Notes under the pieces: model-generated
The model's database searches: none
The model's input: the letters and a program-made list of their open reading frames with translations, nothing else
Told to the model about the DNA's origin: nothing
Translations under genes and position numbers: made by a program
Source: Eutrigla gurnardus
Taxonomy: Eukaryota; Chordata; Actinopteri; Perciformes; Triglidae
NCBI GenBank assembly: GCA_963514095.1
Contig: OY741270.1
Coordinates: forward strand, 22,102,656-22,166,655
Length of the DNA: 64,000 nt
Direction: 5' to 3'
Part shown: positions 47,954 to 59,599 of the stretch, piece after piece
Layout of the letters: the number at the start of each line of letters is the position of its first letter
Numbering within the stretch: position 1 is the stretch's first letter

Positions 47954-50900
47954 TAAAGTCGCTATCAGCGAGGTGAGCGGACAGGGCAGAGCGGGGAGGT
48001 TCGATTAGGACCATTTGGCGGTGTGTGCACGCTCTGCGGCGGGACGTCTAAATGAGAAGCAGCTTGGCTCCGTGGGTGTGTGTGTTTGTGTGTTTTAGTG
48101 TACATGTGTTTGGCTTCTGTGTCCATGCTGCCTCTCATCTCACCATGTCTCAGTTTTTAATCCCTTCCTCTGTATGCTCAGTGCTGACAAGAAAGTACTA
48201 GTTATTCTTGCTTTAAGCCTGTTATATTGCCTATTTGTATGCGGTTTCTGAGTATTTGCACTTCGATTTGCTTTTTAGCGCTCGATTGTGTGTTGTATTT
48301 GAATGTTTTCCTCTCGTATCGCCTGTAAAGGAGGAGGGATGATAGAGTGTATTGACCGGAAGTTATACTACTACCCCCGATGGATTACATCTGTGCCTTC
48401 CCTTCCTGGCTTCTTTTTTATGTGGCGTTAAACAGGCCTCCTCCACAGAGTGAAGTCCATCCATGTTGAGCTCACATGACGGCACCTGTACCACATATAC
48501 ACCTCTCACCCTCGTCTTCAATGCAAATCACGTGAGTCTTAATGTTGTCCCCTACAGTCTTAAAGTCTTAATCATTCCTCTTATCTCGAGGAGGCAGAGG
48601 AACCCCATTTTATTCACTTGAACAAATGCATCAATGACTGTATTATTAGTACTGTTTTCATTCCTGCTGAATATACAGAATGCATGTTGATGATCGTACA
48701 GTACGATAGCAGCTGGCAGCTGGTTAAACAGTCAACAGCGTTGACCTCTATACATCCATCCTTTGCATCCATATGACCGTGGCCGGGCCTCAGACAAACA
48801 CAACATTCTCTGCATACACCAACCAGCTGCGGTGGAGTAGAGTCCTATAAAGGCCCTATCTAGAGCCTATCACTAACAGGATGGCTGGCATTGCCTATGG
48901 AATGCTTTTGTCTCCGTCGGTGCATTACTTGTGTGTGGGGGGTCATGTAAGTGACCTCCACTCGTTGCCCTTTCCGCTTTCACTCAGTGCGCTGCGTTTG
49001 TGCATCTTAGCGCGGGACCACCTCACTTTGTCTGTCAGTACCAGCCCTCGGAAGGGATGGTTAACCTGGTAACTTGAAAGGCCAGAGCTGGAGGTGAGAG
49101 GGGGCTGGACACCGGGGTCGGGGTATCTTATCACGGCCATCAGAAATGCCTTGTCGGCAGCCATTCATCGGGCTTAGGGAAAAATAAACCAAGCTCCCTC
49201 CCCCTGCCTCCCCCAAATGACCGCGTTAGACAGATAACAGTAGACCAAGGGGGTCCCCTCTCTCCTTTCCCCACCCGTCTATCACTCTTGCTCCCCCTGT
49301 CTCTCTCCCGCTCGCTGGCTGGTTTTTATTGGAGAGGAAACAGAAAACAGAAAGCCTCAGTGTGGGAAGCCACTTGTTATCTGAGAGTCTTGGGAATCGA
49401 GGCCTCGGCAGAGGCTTCACTCAGCGCACTAATGAAAGCCGGACGATTTGGCCGCTTTCGTTCCCAACATAGTTAGACCCCCCATCCCCATCGCCGCGCA
49501 GGTACTGCTTCCATTCACCTCCATTCGCCCGGCTTCCTTCTTCCCCCTTCAACTGCTCCATACCTTGACCTCAGGTTCCTTTTTTTTTGGAGCAGAGAGA
49601 CACAGTAATCCCACTAATTGCTTTTGTTTGCTCACCTGTTGCTCTAATGCTACTACGTCTTCTCTATGAGGCTCTTGCTGTAGCCTCTAATAAATTAAAT
49701 TTCATGCTGATGCGTTCACTTAAAAGCTGCGGTTTTGTTATTTCCATGTCAGAACGACTTCGATGTCAGTTCCTCTCTGGGAATACAGGTCTAATAGTGT
49801 TGTAACGCCGCACTTTTATGGCTGAACATTCGATTTGACTGTCTCAGAACAGATCCTGTGCACAGTTGTGAGGCTCGCCCCTATAGAAAGCATGATGGAC
49901 AGGTTTTTAAAAGTCACACATGGCCCCTTGAACCATAGAAAATCCTCTCTATTCAGTGGTTCATTAAGGCTGGAAGATTTAAGTTTCCCCGACTAAACAA
50001 TGCAGCAGAGATCCACTAAGTTCACCTTTGTTTGCCGCATAGCTGAGGTTTACAGTCCCCCAGGTGAGCGACTCAGAGCTCCCCTCTGTTCGGATTCCCT
50101 CCGTGCTGCCGCTCTCTCCCAGCGGAGCCGTGGCAGGGAGGCAGCGAGGCCATGTGAATGCCGTGGAGTAAGGTAAGACTTGGCCGCCGGGCATCCGGAG
50201 AGAGGGCTCAGCTCCCTTTGTGGTGGATCCCTGACAGGTTGGGGCGAAGCGCGGACCAACCCCTCCCATCCACTTTCACCTGTGATATTGTCCCAGGTGG
50301 AGGGGGTGGAGGAGGAGGAGACAGAGGGATAGGTGGAGGGGTTGTAGAGGAGGCACTGAGATGTCCCCATAGGGCACAGCTTCTGTGTAGCACGATATCC
50401 CAGTGGGCTTTGCCGGCCTCCAGAGAGAGGTTAAATGAAGCCAGGACTGTCTGACGGACAAAGGCCGCAGGTCAGCACCCGGCCCTTTGATCCATTCCTG
50501 CCCTCTTCAGACCACAGAGCCAGACCTTTTTGTTTCACCTTGCTTTTCTATCCCTAGGGCTAGCCCCCTTTTTTTTCCTCCTCTCAATCTGCCCCTGACA
50601 ATGGAGTCACTTACAAAGCTCTGAGCGTTGTATGGTCTGCCAGTCACCAGAGGGGAGAGGTTTCAAAGGGAAGGTAGTGGGGCTCAGTGTCTCCCAGGTC
50701 CCCAGTGAGGAGATAGATACTGACTCTTTCAGACCTCAGCACCGGGCCACAACCCCACAGCTGCACCCGGCGCTTTAGAGGCCTTATCTGACAAAGAAAG
50801 GGAGAGGAAAGTTCATTTATGGGGGTAAACAGTGGAAAAAAAAGGATCAGGGAAATGTATTGATTGATGCCTGACTCCAGCTCAGCACCTTACTGTGAGA

Positions 50901-51680
50901 GGATCTGTAATTTTTTGACTGTTTTACTTGTAGGTGTTCGCTAATGACAAGCAGACCTGGGGCAAATATGTAATAACAAGTATTCGGGGGGTCGTAACAT
51001 TGCAGGTTCACTGCCAAAAAACAGCTTGCTGAAATATGACTTTCAGTTTTTGTGTTTCATTCTGTTCATTTCTCTCAAACGGTCGAAAGGGGGAGGAAAG
51101 GATTTATCTCTGAGCTGCACATGCTCTGCAGCGGTGTGGAAAGACGGAATAGAGCGAACATGTTTTGAGTGTGTTTCTCCAGCCAAAACACTCAGGTGGA
51201 GTCCTGCTCAGAGGCCAGAGTCGTATAAAAGCCCAGAAGTAGCTGAACCCCCCCCCCCCCCCTTCCTCTGCCTGTCCCACTGTGCCAGAAGACCTTGAAG
51301 TGTCAGGACATCACCGCCTCACCGAAAACGGCTAACTTTCATGTTGGCCGGGTCACACCGATTTCTTCCTGAAACGGTAGCTTTCATAGGACAAATATTT
51401 ACTTGAGAGAATTGAAGTTACTGCACAACTTATTTAGATTTGGTTGACATGCTGGGTTAAGAGACACAACAGACCTCATGTGTATGTGATTTATGAAAAG
51501 GATTCGGGTAGCGCTGTATCAAAATATGTTGCTATTGTTCCCCTTTGTGCCACAACAATAGCAGCGTTTTGGTGTCTCCCATCAAAATAGGTGTAGTTGT
51601 GTGTGCGACTGTGTGTTTGTGTGTGGCGGGGGCCCTCAGTGAGGGCCACAGGGGCAGGAATGCAAAGGCTGCCCCGGGGG
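47954..51680. other. Non-coding desert segment
   Basis: No exon was supported. It is mostly unique sequence with moderate CpG around 50050-50250 and a C15 tract at 51248-51262. Frames on both strands near 50000-50450 are Gly/Pro/Ser-biased with no recognisable domain. Confidence 0.5.
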
Positions 51681-51687
51681 CCTCTGT

Positions 51688-51800
51688 GGTGCTAATGGAT
51701 TAACAGGCCAGCTTGGCATGCTAATGGAGATTGTCTGTGATGTAATGAGCTTCTAATTAGGTCACCTCTGAGCTTGACCCTCTTGTAATGAGGAGGGCAG
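51688..51800. promoter_or_regulatory. Candidate conserved non-coding element F
   Basis: Two copies of GCTAATGGA (51691-51699 and 51720-51728), an octamer-like ATGCTAAT (51718-51725), TAATTA (51754-51759) overlapping a nuclear-receptor half-site AGGTCA (51759-51764), and an opposite-strand half-site TGACCC nearby. Motif density is high for 110 bases. Function is inferred. Confidence 0.35.
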
Positions 51801-53399
51801 AAGGGAGAGGAGGGGCCAGGGCTGGTGATAGCACCCTGACCTGCAGGTGTGAACCGGCCCGGGCTGTAAACAGGGCTGGACATTCCTGGCATTCTCAGCT
51901 CAGCATCCCCTCCCGAAACTCCCCTCCTCCTGCCTGCCAATAACCCTTCTCTAGCGCTATGGGTGGATACACACACAGAGAAACAATTGGAGCCACATTT
52001 CATGCTCCGAGATGCTTGACGGTTTGGCCAAAATTAAAAAAAAAATTCAAATTCAGACACAGTGTTTTCTTTATGTTATCCTTTGGCAGGGGTGTCGCAG
52101 CATTATGCTAGGACCTGGATTCAAATGCTAAAGGGATCTGCAGGAGGGGAACTATCTAATTAAATGTGTAAGATTCTAATCATCCCGTCTTATTGTGCTG
52201 TCTCGTCCCTCACTCGTCTCTAACCTCTTCTTCCTCAAACTGCCTCACTCGCTCTCACTTTCTTTTTCTCTGCCTTGGCACAAAGTGGCGCGCTGATACC
52301 ACCCCAAAGCCCTTTTTTTTTTTTTCTTTCTCCTGACGGAACAAAACGCCTCTTTATTTCCAAGGGTGGAGAATAACACCCAGTGTGCCACAGAGCAAGT
52401 GAAGGAACACAATCCATCTGCAGTCATTAGAAGTGTCCTGTGAAAGGATTTTATGGCACTATTTATGGGCATTGCATTATTATAAGCGTTGCATGATTGG
52501 TCTAAGTGGGGATTTTACAACGTGGTCTCAAGGACGGCGTTGGATAAAACGTAAATGAGGAAGGCTTTATGCTATTTTTTCTCTCCTTGAAGTTGACTGA
52601 TTCTCAAAATATCTTCCGATGGAGTGTTTGGCTCGCAGTATGTGGTTTGTGAATGTTCATTTGATACTTACCACAGGTGGTTATGCATGTGTGTGTGTGT
52701 GTTATGGTGAGTTTTAAAGAGTTGGTGTCAAGATGTAGCAATTGTTGTTCTCCGAGGGACAGATAGGATCAGCGCGGTTTATCAGTCGTGGAGGGCGGTG
52801 ACCAGGATGCATGGAGATTGAGGGGGGAGTGGTGAGACGAATGACCTATAGGAGCCCATTGCTCTGTTTGTACTGTGGGACTTATCAGATGCAGAGGGCC
52901 CCGTCCAATCACTTGGTTGAAGTTCAGTTTTTGCCTCCGAGGCAAAAAAAAGCGTGAGTTGATTTTCTGAGAAAATAATGCGGGGTGACTTCAAGCAAGG
53001 TGTAAAAATGGCCGGAACTGTTGCATCTGGATGCACATTTGTGATCAGAGAGTGTTGCCTCTCTAGCATGTTTTTCCTGCTCCCTGCTCGTATTAAAGAT
53101 CACAAAAAGGTCTGGACACTCACAGACTTGTGACATGAGTCTAAAACCCACATATTTGCTTCTTTGAAATAAGGAACAATCAATTTAGGGCCAAGGAAAC
53201 TCCATCACCTTCCCATAGTGAGTGCTGGACAAACATTACAGGACAGATGCTTGTTTGGAGCTGTCTCCTTGGTTGTGAGTGATTTTTAACCTGTGGAGGT
53301 TATTGTTTTCCGACTAGACCCGTGAGGGCAGGGAGGTGCAGAGACAGGAACCCCGTATAGTAAGTGGACACTGTCTTTATCAGTCCCTCGTTCCCTCTC

Positions 53400-53480
53400 T
53401 TCTTTTAGTGGCCTAGACTCATTAAGCCGTCTATAAATGGTCCAGTCTTAATGAGGAGGCTTTTATAGCGCTCTCCCTGG
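53400..53480. promoter_or_regulatory. Candidate conserved non-coding element G (inverted homeodomain sites)
   Basis: CTCATTAAG (53418-53426) and its exact reverse complement CTTAATGAG (53447-53455) flank CTATAAATGG (53431-53440), a MEF2/CArG-like sequence; TTTTATAG follows. A symmetric arrangement of this kind is unlikely in neutral DNA, but conservation was not tested. Confidence 0.4.
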
Positions 53481-54924
53481 GCCTCCAGGGGATAATCAGA
53501 CTCCAGTAGGAAGTCGTCTGTCTTGATAGCCTTCCCCTTTTTCTCAGCGGTGGTCCGGCCAGGTCTAGACCCCGATCCAGCATGCAGTCACAGCGCTCAT
53601 ACCTCCATCTCCATTTCTTCCCCTTCCATCTCGCTCTCTCTCCGTCGTTGCCGTCGCCCCCTGCATGCCGTTACTTCATGACATGATAAAAGTCAGCTGG
53701 TGCTCAGCGCTCAGGCCACTTACGGGTCTTTTAATTGCCTCCTTCCTCCCCCTCGGCCCAGCCGGCTGCGGCTCTTTTACGAGGCCCAGGCCCCGGACCC
53801 ACCGGCTGCTGTTCACTCTTTCAAGGGTCTTCCTTCTCTCCTGAGGGATGTCCCCACGGCCGCCTTAGGCACCGGGACTCCAATCATCTCCGTTTTCAGA
53901 CGATACAGTAGAGCCGTAGCAACATGAACCGCATTCAGCGGCGAGATTGAGGACAGATAGAGGGAGAGATAAGAAGTGAGTTAGTCCTGAAATACAGTAG
54001 GACAAAGTTTGACACTCTTCACCCCCCGAACGGATTTGATATCCAAAACTCATAGTGGATTAGAGACTTCACAGCGAGCTTGAAATTCCCATTTTGTTTG
54101 TGTCAATAAAGTTTGCTTGTACAGCTTTACTCGTGAGCCCTGGTGCTCACAAGACAGCGATGTTTACTTAGTCGGTTAAGTAGATAATGAAGATTCATTT
54201 TATATGTTGCTTTTGGTGATTAAAAGCGTATTCATCAATGTCACGTCACGGCGGTGCTCGGATGAGGGTGAAAGCCTATCCCTGAGCAGATGTTTACCAG
54301 AAAGGTCAGAGGGCACGCCGTGTTTACATCAACGGGTTTAGGACGGACATGTTTGGAATTGGGAAATGCTGCTGTAGGCAATGACTTTAATCAAATTACC
54401 TTTTTTCCTTTCCTCATCCTCTCCCCTTCAGTCCATCGTCGCTCTTAAGAACTTTCTTTCTTTTTTTTTTTTTCGTCTCGCAAGATTCAAAACAACTGCT
54501 GCCCAGCGTCACCGAGCGTATGTCACTTCCTGCCTTAGGGTGAGTGCGGCCTCTCCACTTCCTCCCTTATTCATTCCAGAGGAGGTGCTCCATCTGAGCG
54601 AACAGAGGGCCTGGGGGCGCTCTAAAAGGCATGCAGTTTGTGATTTGGAATACGATATGTAAATCTGTAATGGCCTTTAGTATGTTTCGAAGAAGGAAAG
54701 TTACTCGGCAGCTGCTTTTTGTAACTGTGTCCAAAGTCATTCCTTTTAATTCTTGGCAAGAGATACAAAGAGGGGCTGAGAGGAGAGAAGGGAGAGGCAT
54801 GGCTTATGGGAAATGGAATGATAGCTCAGACCAAAACAAATTGTTTCTGGTTTCACTTGGGCCCGACCCTATTATCAGACTGAGTGTCAGATCAGACAAC
54901 TGCTGGAGCAGAGACAGTCCAGAT

Positions 54925-54926
<2 letters not shown>

Positions 54927-54986
<60 letters not shown>
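54927..54986. repeat. (GA)30 microsatellite
   Basis: A perfect 60-base purine tract with mirror symmetry. Confidence 0.95.
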
Positions 54987-54988
<2 letters not shown>

Positions 54989-55317
54989 ACTTGGAGACAG
55001 TTCACACTTGTGTAAGTGGTAGTGCTGTTTCAGAAATGAAATGAAAAAAAGAAAAAAGTATGTGTGTGTTTGTGTGGAAGGCCAGTAGGTTGAAGGTCAG
55101 GTCTAAGGCCACAGTCCTTGCTTGAGGGGGGGCAGTAGGCCATTCCATCTGAATTGAGGGAAAAGTGAAATCCACTCTCGAGATCCTAATGATGTTTTCT
55201 TTCGGAGTGAAAAATCTAAACATGTCCGTTGCTCAGTAATGTGATGTGGGTTCGCAGTCTGGTCACTGCAGGAAAGGCTTGTCGCTTGAAACAACACATA
55301 TGCTGGACAGAACTAAA

Positions 55318-55318
<1 letters not shown>

Positions 55319-55359
<41 letters not shown>
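55319..55359. repeat. (TG)n microsatellite
   Basis: About 20 perfect TG units. Confidence 0.95.
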
Positions 55360-55360
<1 letters not shown>

Positions 55361-57480
55361 TTAGACTACCTAAAACCACTAGATCAGAGGTTATGGAGCT
55401 ACAGTAAAAACACATATGAAGTAGTGTTCCAGTGGGACTGGTGCAGGTGAGAAGAGTAGCTGTGTAGAAGAGTGGGGCACAAAAGCAATAAGTCACGTCG
55501 GACACCAGCCAATGATGATAATTTACAGCGTTTTAATTGGGGGGTGAGCGGGTGTGTGGGATCCCTCTCCAAAAAAAAAAAAGAAAAAAAAAAAACCCAG
55601 CGGTTGTAAGTGATACTTAAGCGAGAAAAAAAAGAAAAGAAACGCTTGAGTGTTTTTTTTTTCTCTTCTTCTTCTGTCCTACTCTCTGTTCCTCCCCTCT
55701 CCTGTTTTACTCCTGTAATTGCATCATCGCACCATGTCTTCACTTCCTTCTCCTCAGTTCTGCAGTGACACCTCCGCCTGACTCACGGCGATACCTACGT
55801 GGTGTTATTATGGCTACCGAGCAGAGCATTTGGGTGAGGCCCACTCTTTGTTGTTGACAGGATAGCGGTGATTAACGTGCCTTCTCCTGACCCCAGCTGC
55901 AGCCCGCTCCCTCATCCCCTCCCCTCCTCCGTCCCCGCTGCTCCCGATTCCTGAACCCGCGGCCCTGGAGACGGCCTCAGCCTCCGCCGTGTGTTCCTGC
56001 ACATGTGAGGGGGGGGCAGTAATGATGTGTGAGGACGATGGGGGGGCTTGTGTAGGTTGCTTAATTATTAGCTAATCGCTTCCTATAACTTTATAGTGTT
56101 TCCACTGTTTTATAGACAATGGCTTCAACCGTTCCTTTTTTTTTTCTTTCATATGGAATTTGCCTAAATGGTGTGATGTCACCCTTCCCCACCTCCATAC
56201 AGCCCGCCTCGGGGCACCACAGACAAGGAAAATTAGAGGGGAACTTTCACATAAAAGACGAAGGCTTGGCTGGTTTCAAGTCAGGTGATGCAAAGGAAAA
56301 CAGGTATCCACCGGCCGGGTTCATGTCTGCCGCTCGGTAGCGACAAATTCATTTTTAATTACAGAATATACATCCTGGAAGTCATTTCGTTTTCCAGCCA
56401 GGCGTTGTAATCAATTTCTCCTCAGCGCGGCCCCGTGGAATGGTAGTCGACCACAAGGCCTGCGAGTTTGTTAACCGCATTAAAGTGGTCTGTTGAGGGA
56501 GGTTGGATTAAAGAACAGGCCTTAGGGGAGCTCCCCATACTGGCCCTGAAACCACCCACTGTTCCTTGTGTGGTTCAACAGGACGTGGGTGGAGATGTGC
56601 ATGCAAGGTGTGTGTGTGTGGACGCAGACGTGTCTTGACATTAAACGTCTGTCTATGCACACTTACGCAAAAAAAAACTGCCCAGACTGAAACTGCGAAC
56701 CTCGCCACAACACATCTGTGAACTTCCATCTTTTCCCCCTCCTCCTCGCGTGTTTGCCCGAACACAGCTTTATTTCAGAAGGCAGAAAACAAATATTAAG
56801 TGCATGTCTTTTTTTTTTTTTCTTCTTCCTTTTACCTCTTCTACATGTGCATCTGCCCGGCTCTCTCGCTCGCTGCTGTTCCTTCACGTCCCAGATATAA
56901 TTATAGCTGTCCGAGGGATGATTATATGTTTACTCTGGAAGCTGGCCGACTGCCTGTCCCCAGTCCCTGAGGAGCTGCCTCTCAAAGGGGTTCCTCTTGA
57001 AAAGCACCGCAAAAAGTGGCTTCAGCAGTGCACAGACACATAAGGGAGCAGATAGAATGAGTCAAGACGGAGGGGACGATACAGCAAGTGAGAGAGAGAG
57101 AGAGAGAAAGTGGTGCCTTTATGTCATAATTTCTATTTAAATGGGTCTATCCACAACACTAGCTCCTCTGCCTCTTCCCTTGGATGAGCGGCTTAGAGTC
57201 TGGCCGACGAGCAGCAGACGAAGGGTGGGATGGAGGTTTTGGCAGTCACGAAATGAACGCCTTTGGTAGACGACAATGCATTTATATTTATACAGACATC
57301 AATCCATCCAACATGCTTTGGAGATCTATTCTACTGCTGGTGTCGAGGCTGAGTGAGAGAACAATGAACAAAAGCTTCATTAGTACCGTTCGTTCCTCTC
57401 GTTTACCCTTTGAATCGCCGCATTGGTCGGTAAGAAGCAACAAAAAAGTACACAAGTGATCACTCAACGGAGCCGCACAG
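55360..57480. other. Non-coding desert segment
   Basis: No exon was supported. It contains A-rich runs (about 55572-55596), T runs near 56139 and 56808-56821, and a short (GA)n at about 57090-57107. Confidence 0.5.
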
Positions 57481-57483
57481 AAT

Positions 57484-57770
57484 TCATGTTGATCATTTAT
57501 ATGGGTGAAATCATAGCTTTATAATTCATCTAAAAAAACTGCATTTTTGGTGTCGACGTGGCACAAACGGAGCGTTTTTAATGACTCAAGTCAGAATGTG
57601 CAGACCGCTTGTTCATGTTGCCTAGCAATACCTATTAATCTCCCCATGGCTGCTATGTATAAAAGGTCCCTTTAGGCAAAGGTCATCATTCCACACCTAA
57701 TTAACACTCCCCGCAATCTACGCAAACACTGACATTTCCTTTTCACGCCAAATGCCTTTTTCTTTTTGTT
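57484..57770. promoter_or_regulatory. Candidate conserved non-coding element H
   Basis: The longest unique block of this texture in the desert: CATAGCTTTATAATTCATC, an AP-1 site TGACTCA (57582-57588), CCTATTAATC, and a TATA-box-like TATAAAAG (57658-57665) followed by CACACCTAATTAACACTCC. Could be an enhancer or an unannotated promoter; no open frame follows. Confidence 0.35.
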
Positions 57771-59290
57771 TGAAGAGTACAGTAGAATGTAGGTCTGCAG
57801 CGAGGCTGGACCAAAACATGTGCTTATGTCATGCTTTGACTTGTTTACAGTTTGGTATTTCTGTAGGCAGGCAGGGCTGACCTGTAACTGTTAGTTGGCT
57901 GGTAATCCTTGGGAATTTGCTACAGCTAATCACCCCGGCGCTCATTACATGCTCAGAGCTGTGGGCCCGTTTGACAGGAATGAGAGCAAAAGTTGCACAC
58001 AAAGAAGCAAAAGCAGGAAGCTCGGTGTCTGCTATCAAATCGTTTCCAACGGCGTCTAAACAAATGAATAGTTTGTTGCCGGGCATCGGGAGGACGGAAG
58101 GACAAAGCCAATGGCTTTTGCAACATTATTTTTGTTTGAGCTGTGATCATCAACATAGCATTCGCCTGAGGGGTCCGCAGAGTACATGTTGGCTCCAGTA
58201 AGGTTAAAGAGTTGGATGTGCACAGCTTGTATATTTGTGGATGTTTGGTTGTAAACTGCTCTTGGTTTCCAGTTACCTAATTTCCTGAATGAGAACAAAT
58301 AAATAAATACACACTTGCATAAAGAGACTTTAGACTTTAGACGCCTGAGCACACTCCGCATTTATCGCCAAAGTTCTACCTCTTTTTTTAGTGAACATAC
58401 ATCAGTTAGCGCACACACACGCACAAACACAAGTATACACACAGATACTCCTTTTAGATGCAGACATACCGAAGCCCACGCATCCAGGCTCGCCTCAGTG
58501 CTGTCCTTGTAATAGGTGGTATCAGTGCTCCCTGGGCCTGCGAAGGACGATAAAAGCCAGGATTGCTGGACTTTATCAGCTCTGCTGAAAGTCAGCCATT
58601 GACACTATGCACTTTAGAGGAAGTATCACTCAGTAGGAGTACCCATCTATCCTCTCATCTCCTCTCTCACTGTTAGTTCCCCTTTCTGGGCCAAGATCGG
58701 ACACAAAGACAGTGTTCGGAGAGTCATATTGACAGCTCCTGCAGGATTTCTACAACATTTTACATTTTGTGTCAAATCTTCTGGTTTCACACAACTAGCA
58801 GAAAATTCTGCTTTCATACAACTTTGGACTTATTCTTGTAGTCATTCGTTTTGGTAATAATACCATTGCACATCTGGTGTAGGATGCCTAAAACTATGAA
58901 AATAAGACCCACGTTGTGATAAATGAGCTCCATCCAACTGTAGACGATAGGAAGTGCAGCGAGTGTGACAGGGATGTGTGTGAAATCAGAATGCCCAGAC
59001 TAATCTACTGTACGGTGTCCACATTGGATCACTTATAGCTAACAATGGCTCAGTGTCTTCCACTTAGGCTCTTTATCCATTCAAACTGGTCTTTTTTTTT
59101 CATAGTAGTGAATTTAATTCTTTCGCAATCGCCCACCTCACCAACGGCAACCTCGACAAAAAACAGTCAATCACGGGCAGCGCCTATTTTCGCCGACAGA
59201 CAAAAGGAACAAAACCGGTGTCGGTGGGTTTGTCCGCCATAATTTGATTGCTGACAAGTGAGGGGAAAAAGGTCTGTCAGCTTAGCGACG
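57771..59290. other. Non-coding desert segment
   Basis: Unique sequence without a supportable exon or recognised repeat. Confidence 0.45.
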
Positions 59291-59299
59291 ATAGCCAAC

Positions 59300-59490
59300 A
59301 AAGGGCAATCTCATTGTAAACGTTGTAGCACTCAATTGCTGGATGATGGGGCGCTGGACAATGGAACAGCAGGCGGCGCTGGGCATGGCGAGGGCCCTCC
59401 CTGTGGCTCTCCACTGCAGTAATGACAGCCTAAGTGCCAACAGCAGGTGTCTTCCATTCAAGGCTGGGCAGGTTAATAAAGTTTCTCCCG
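59300..59490. promoter_or_regulatory. Candidate conserved non-coding element I with CTCF-like motif
   Basis: CAGCAGGCGGCGCT at 59367-59380 closely resembles the common CTCF form CACCAGGGGGCGCT (two mismatches). The surrounding 190 bases are unique and contain CTCAATTGCTGG and CAGTAATGACAGCC. Confidence 0.35.
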
Positions 59491-59545
59491 GAAAGTCAAT
59501 AAACAAGAGCTTGTTCACACACTGGCTAATTGTACTCGTTCTCGT

Positions 59546-59550
<5 letters not shown>

Positions 59551-59578
<28 letters not shown>
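59551..59578. repeat. (CT)n microsatellite
   Basis: About 14 perfect CT units. Confidence 0.9.
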
Positions 59579-59599
59579 GCTTTGCATCCTCTGTCTGCA

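Noticed and set aside
54631..55044. 137-codon plus-strand frame ending in an Arg-Glu repeat
   Set aside because: The repeat part is the (GA)n microsatellite translated; the remainder has no recognisable domain.
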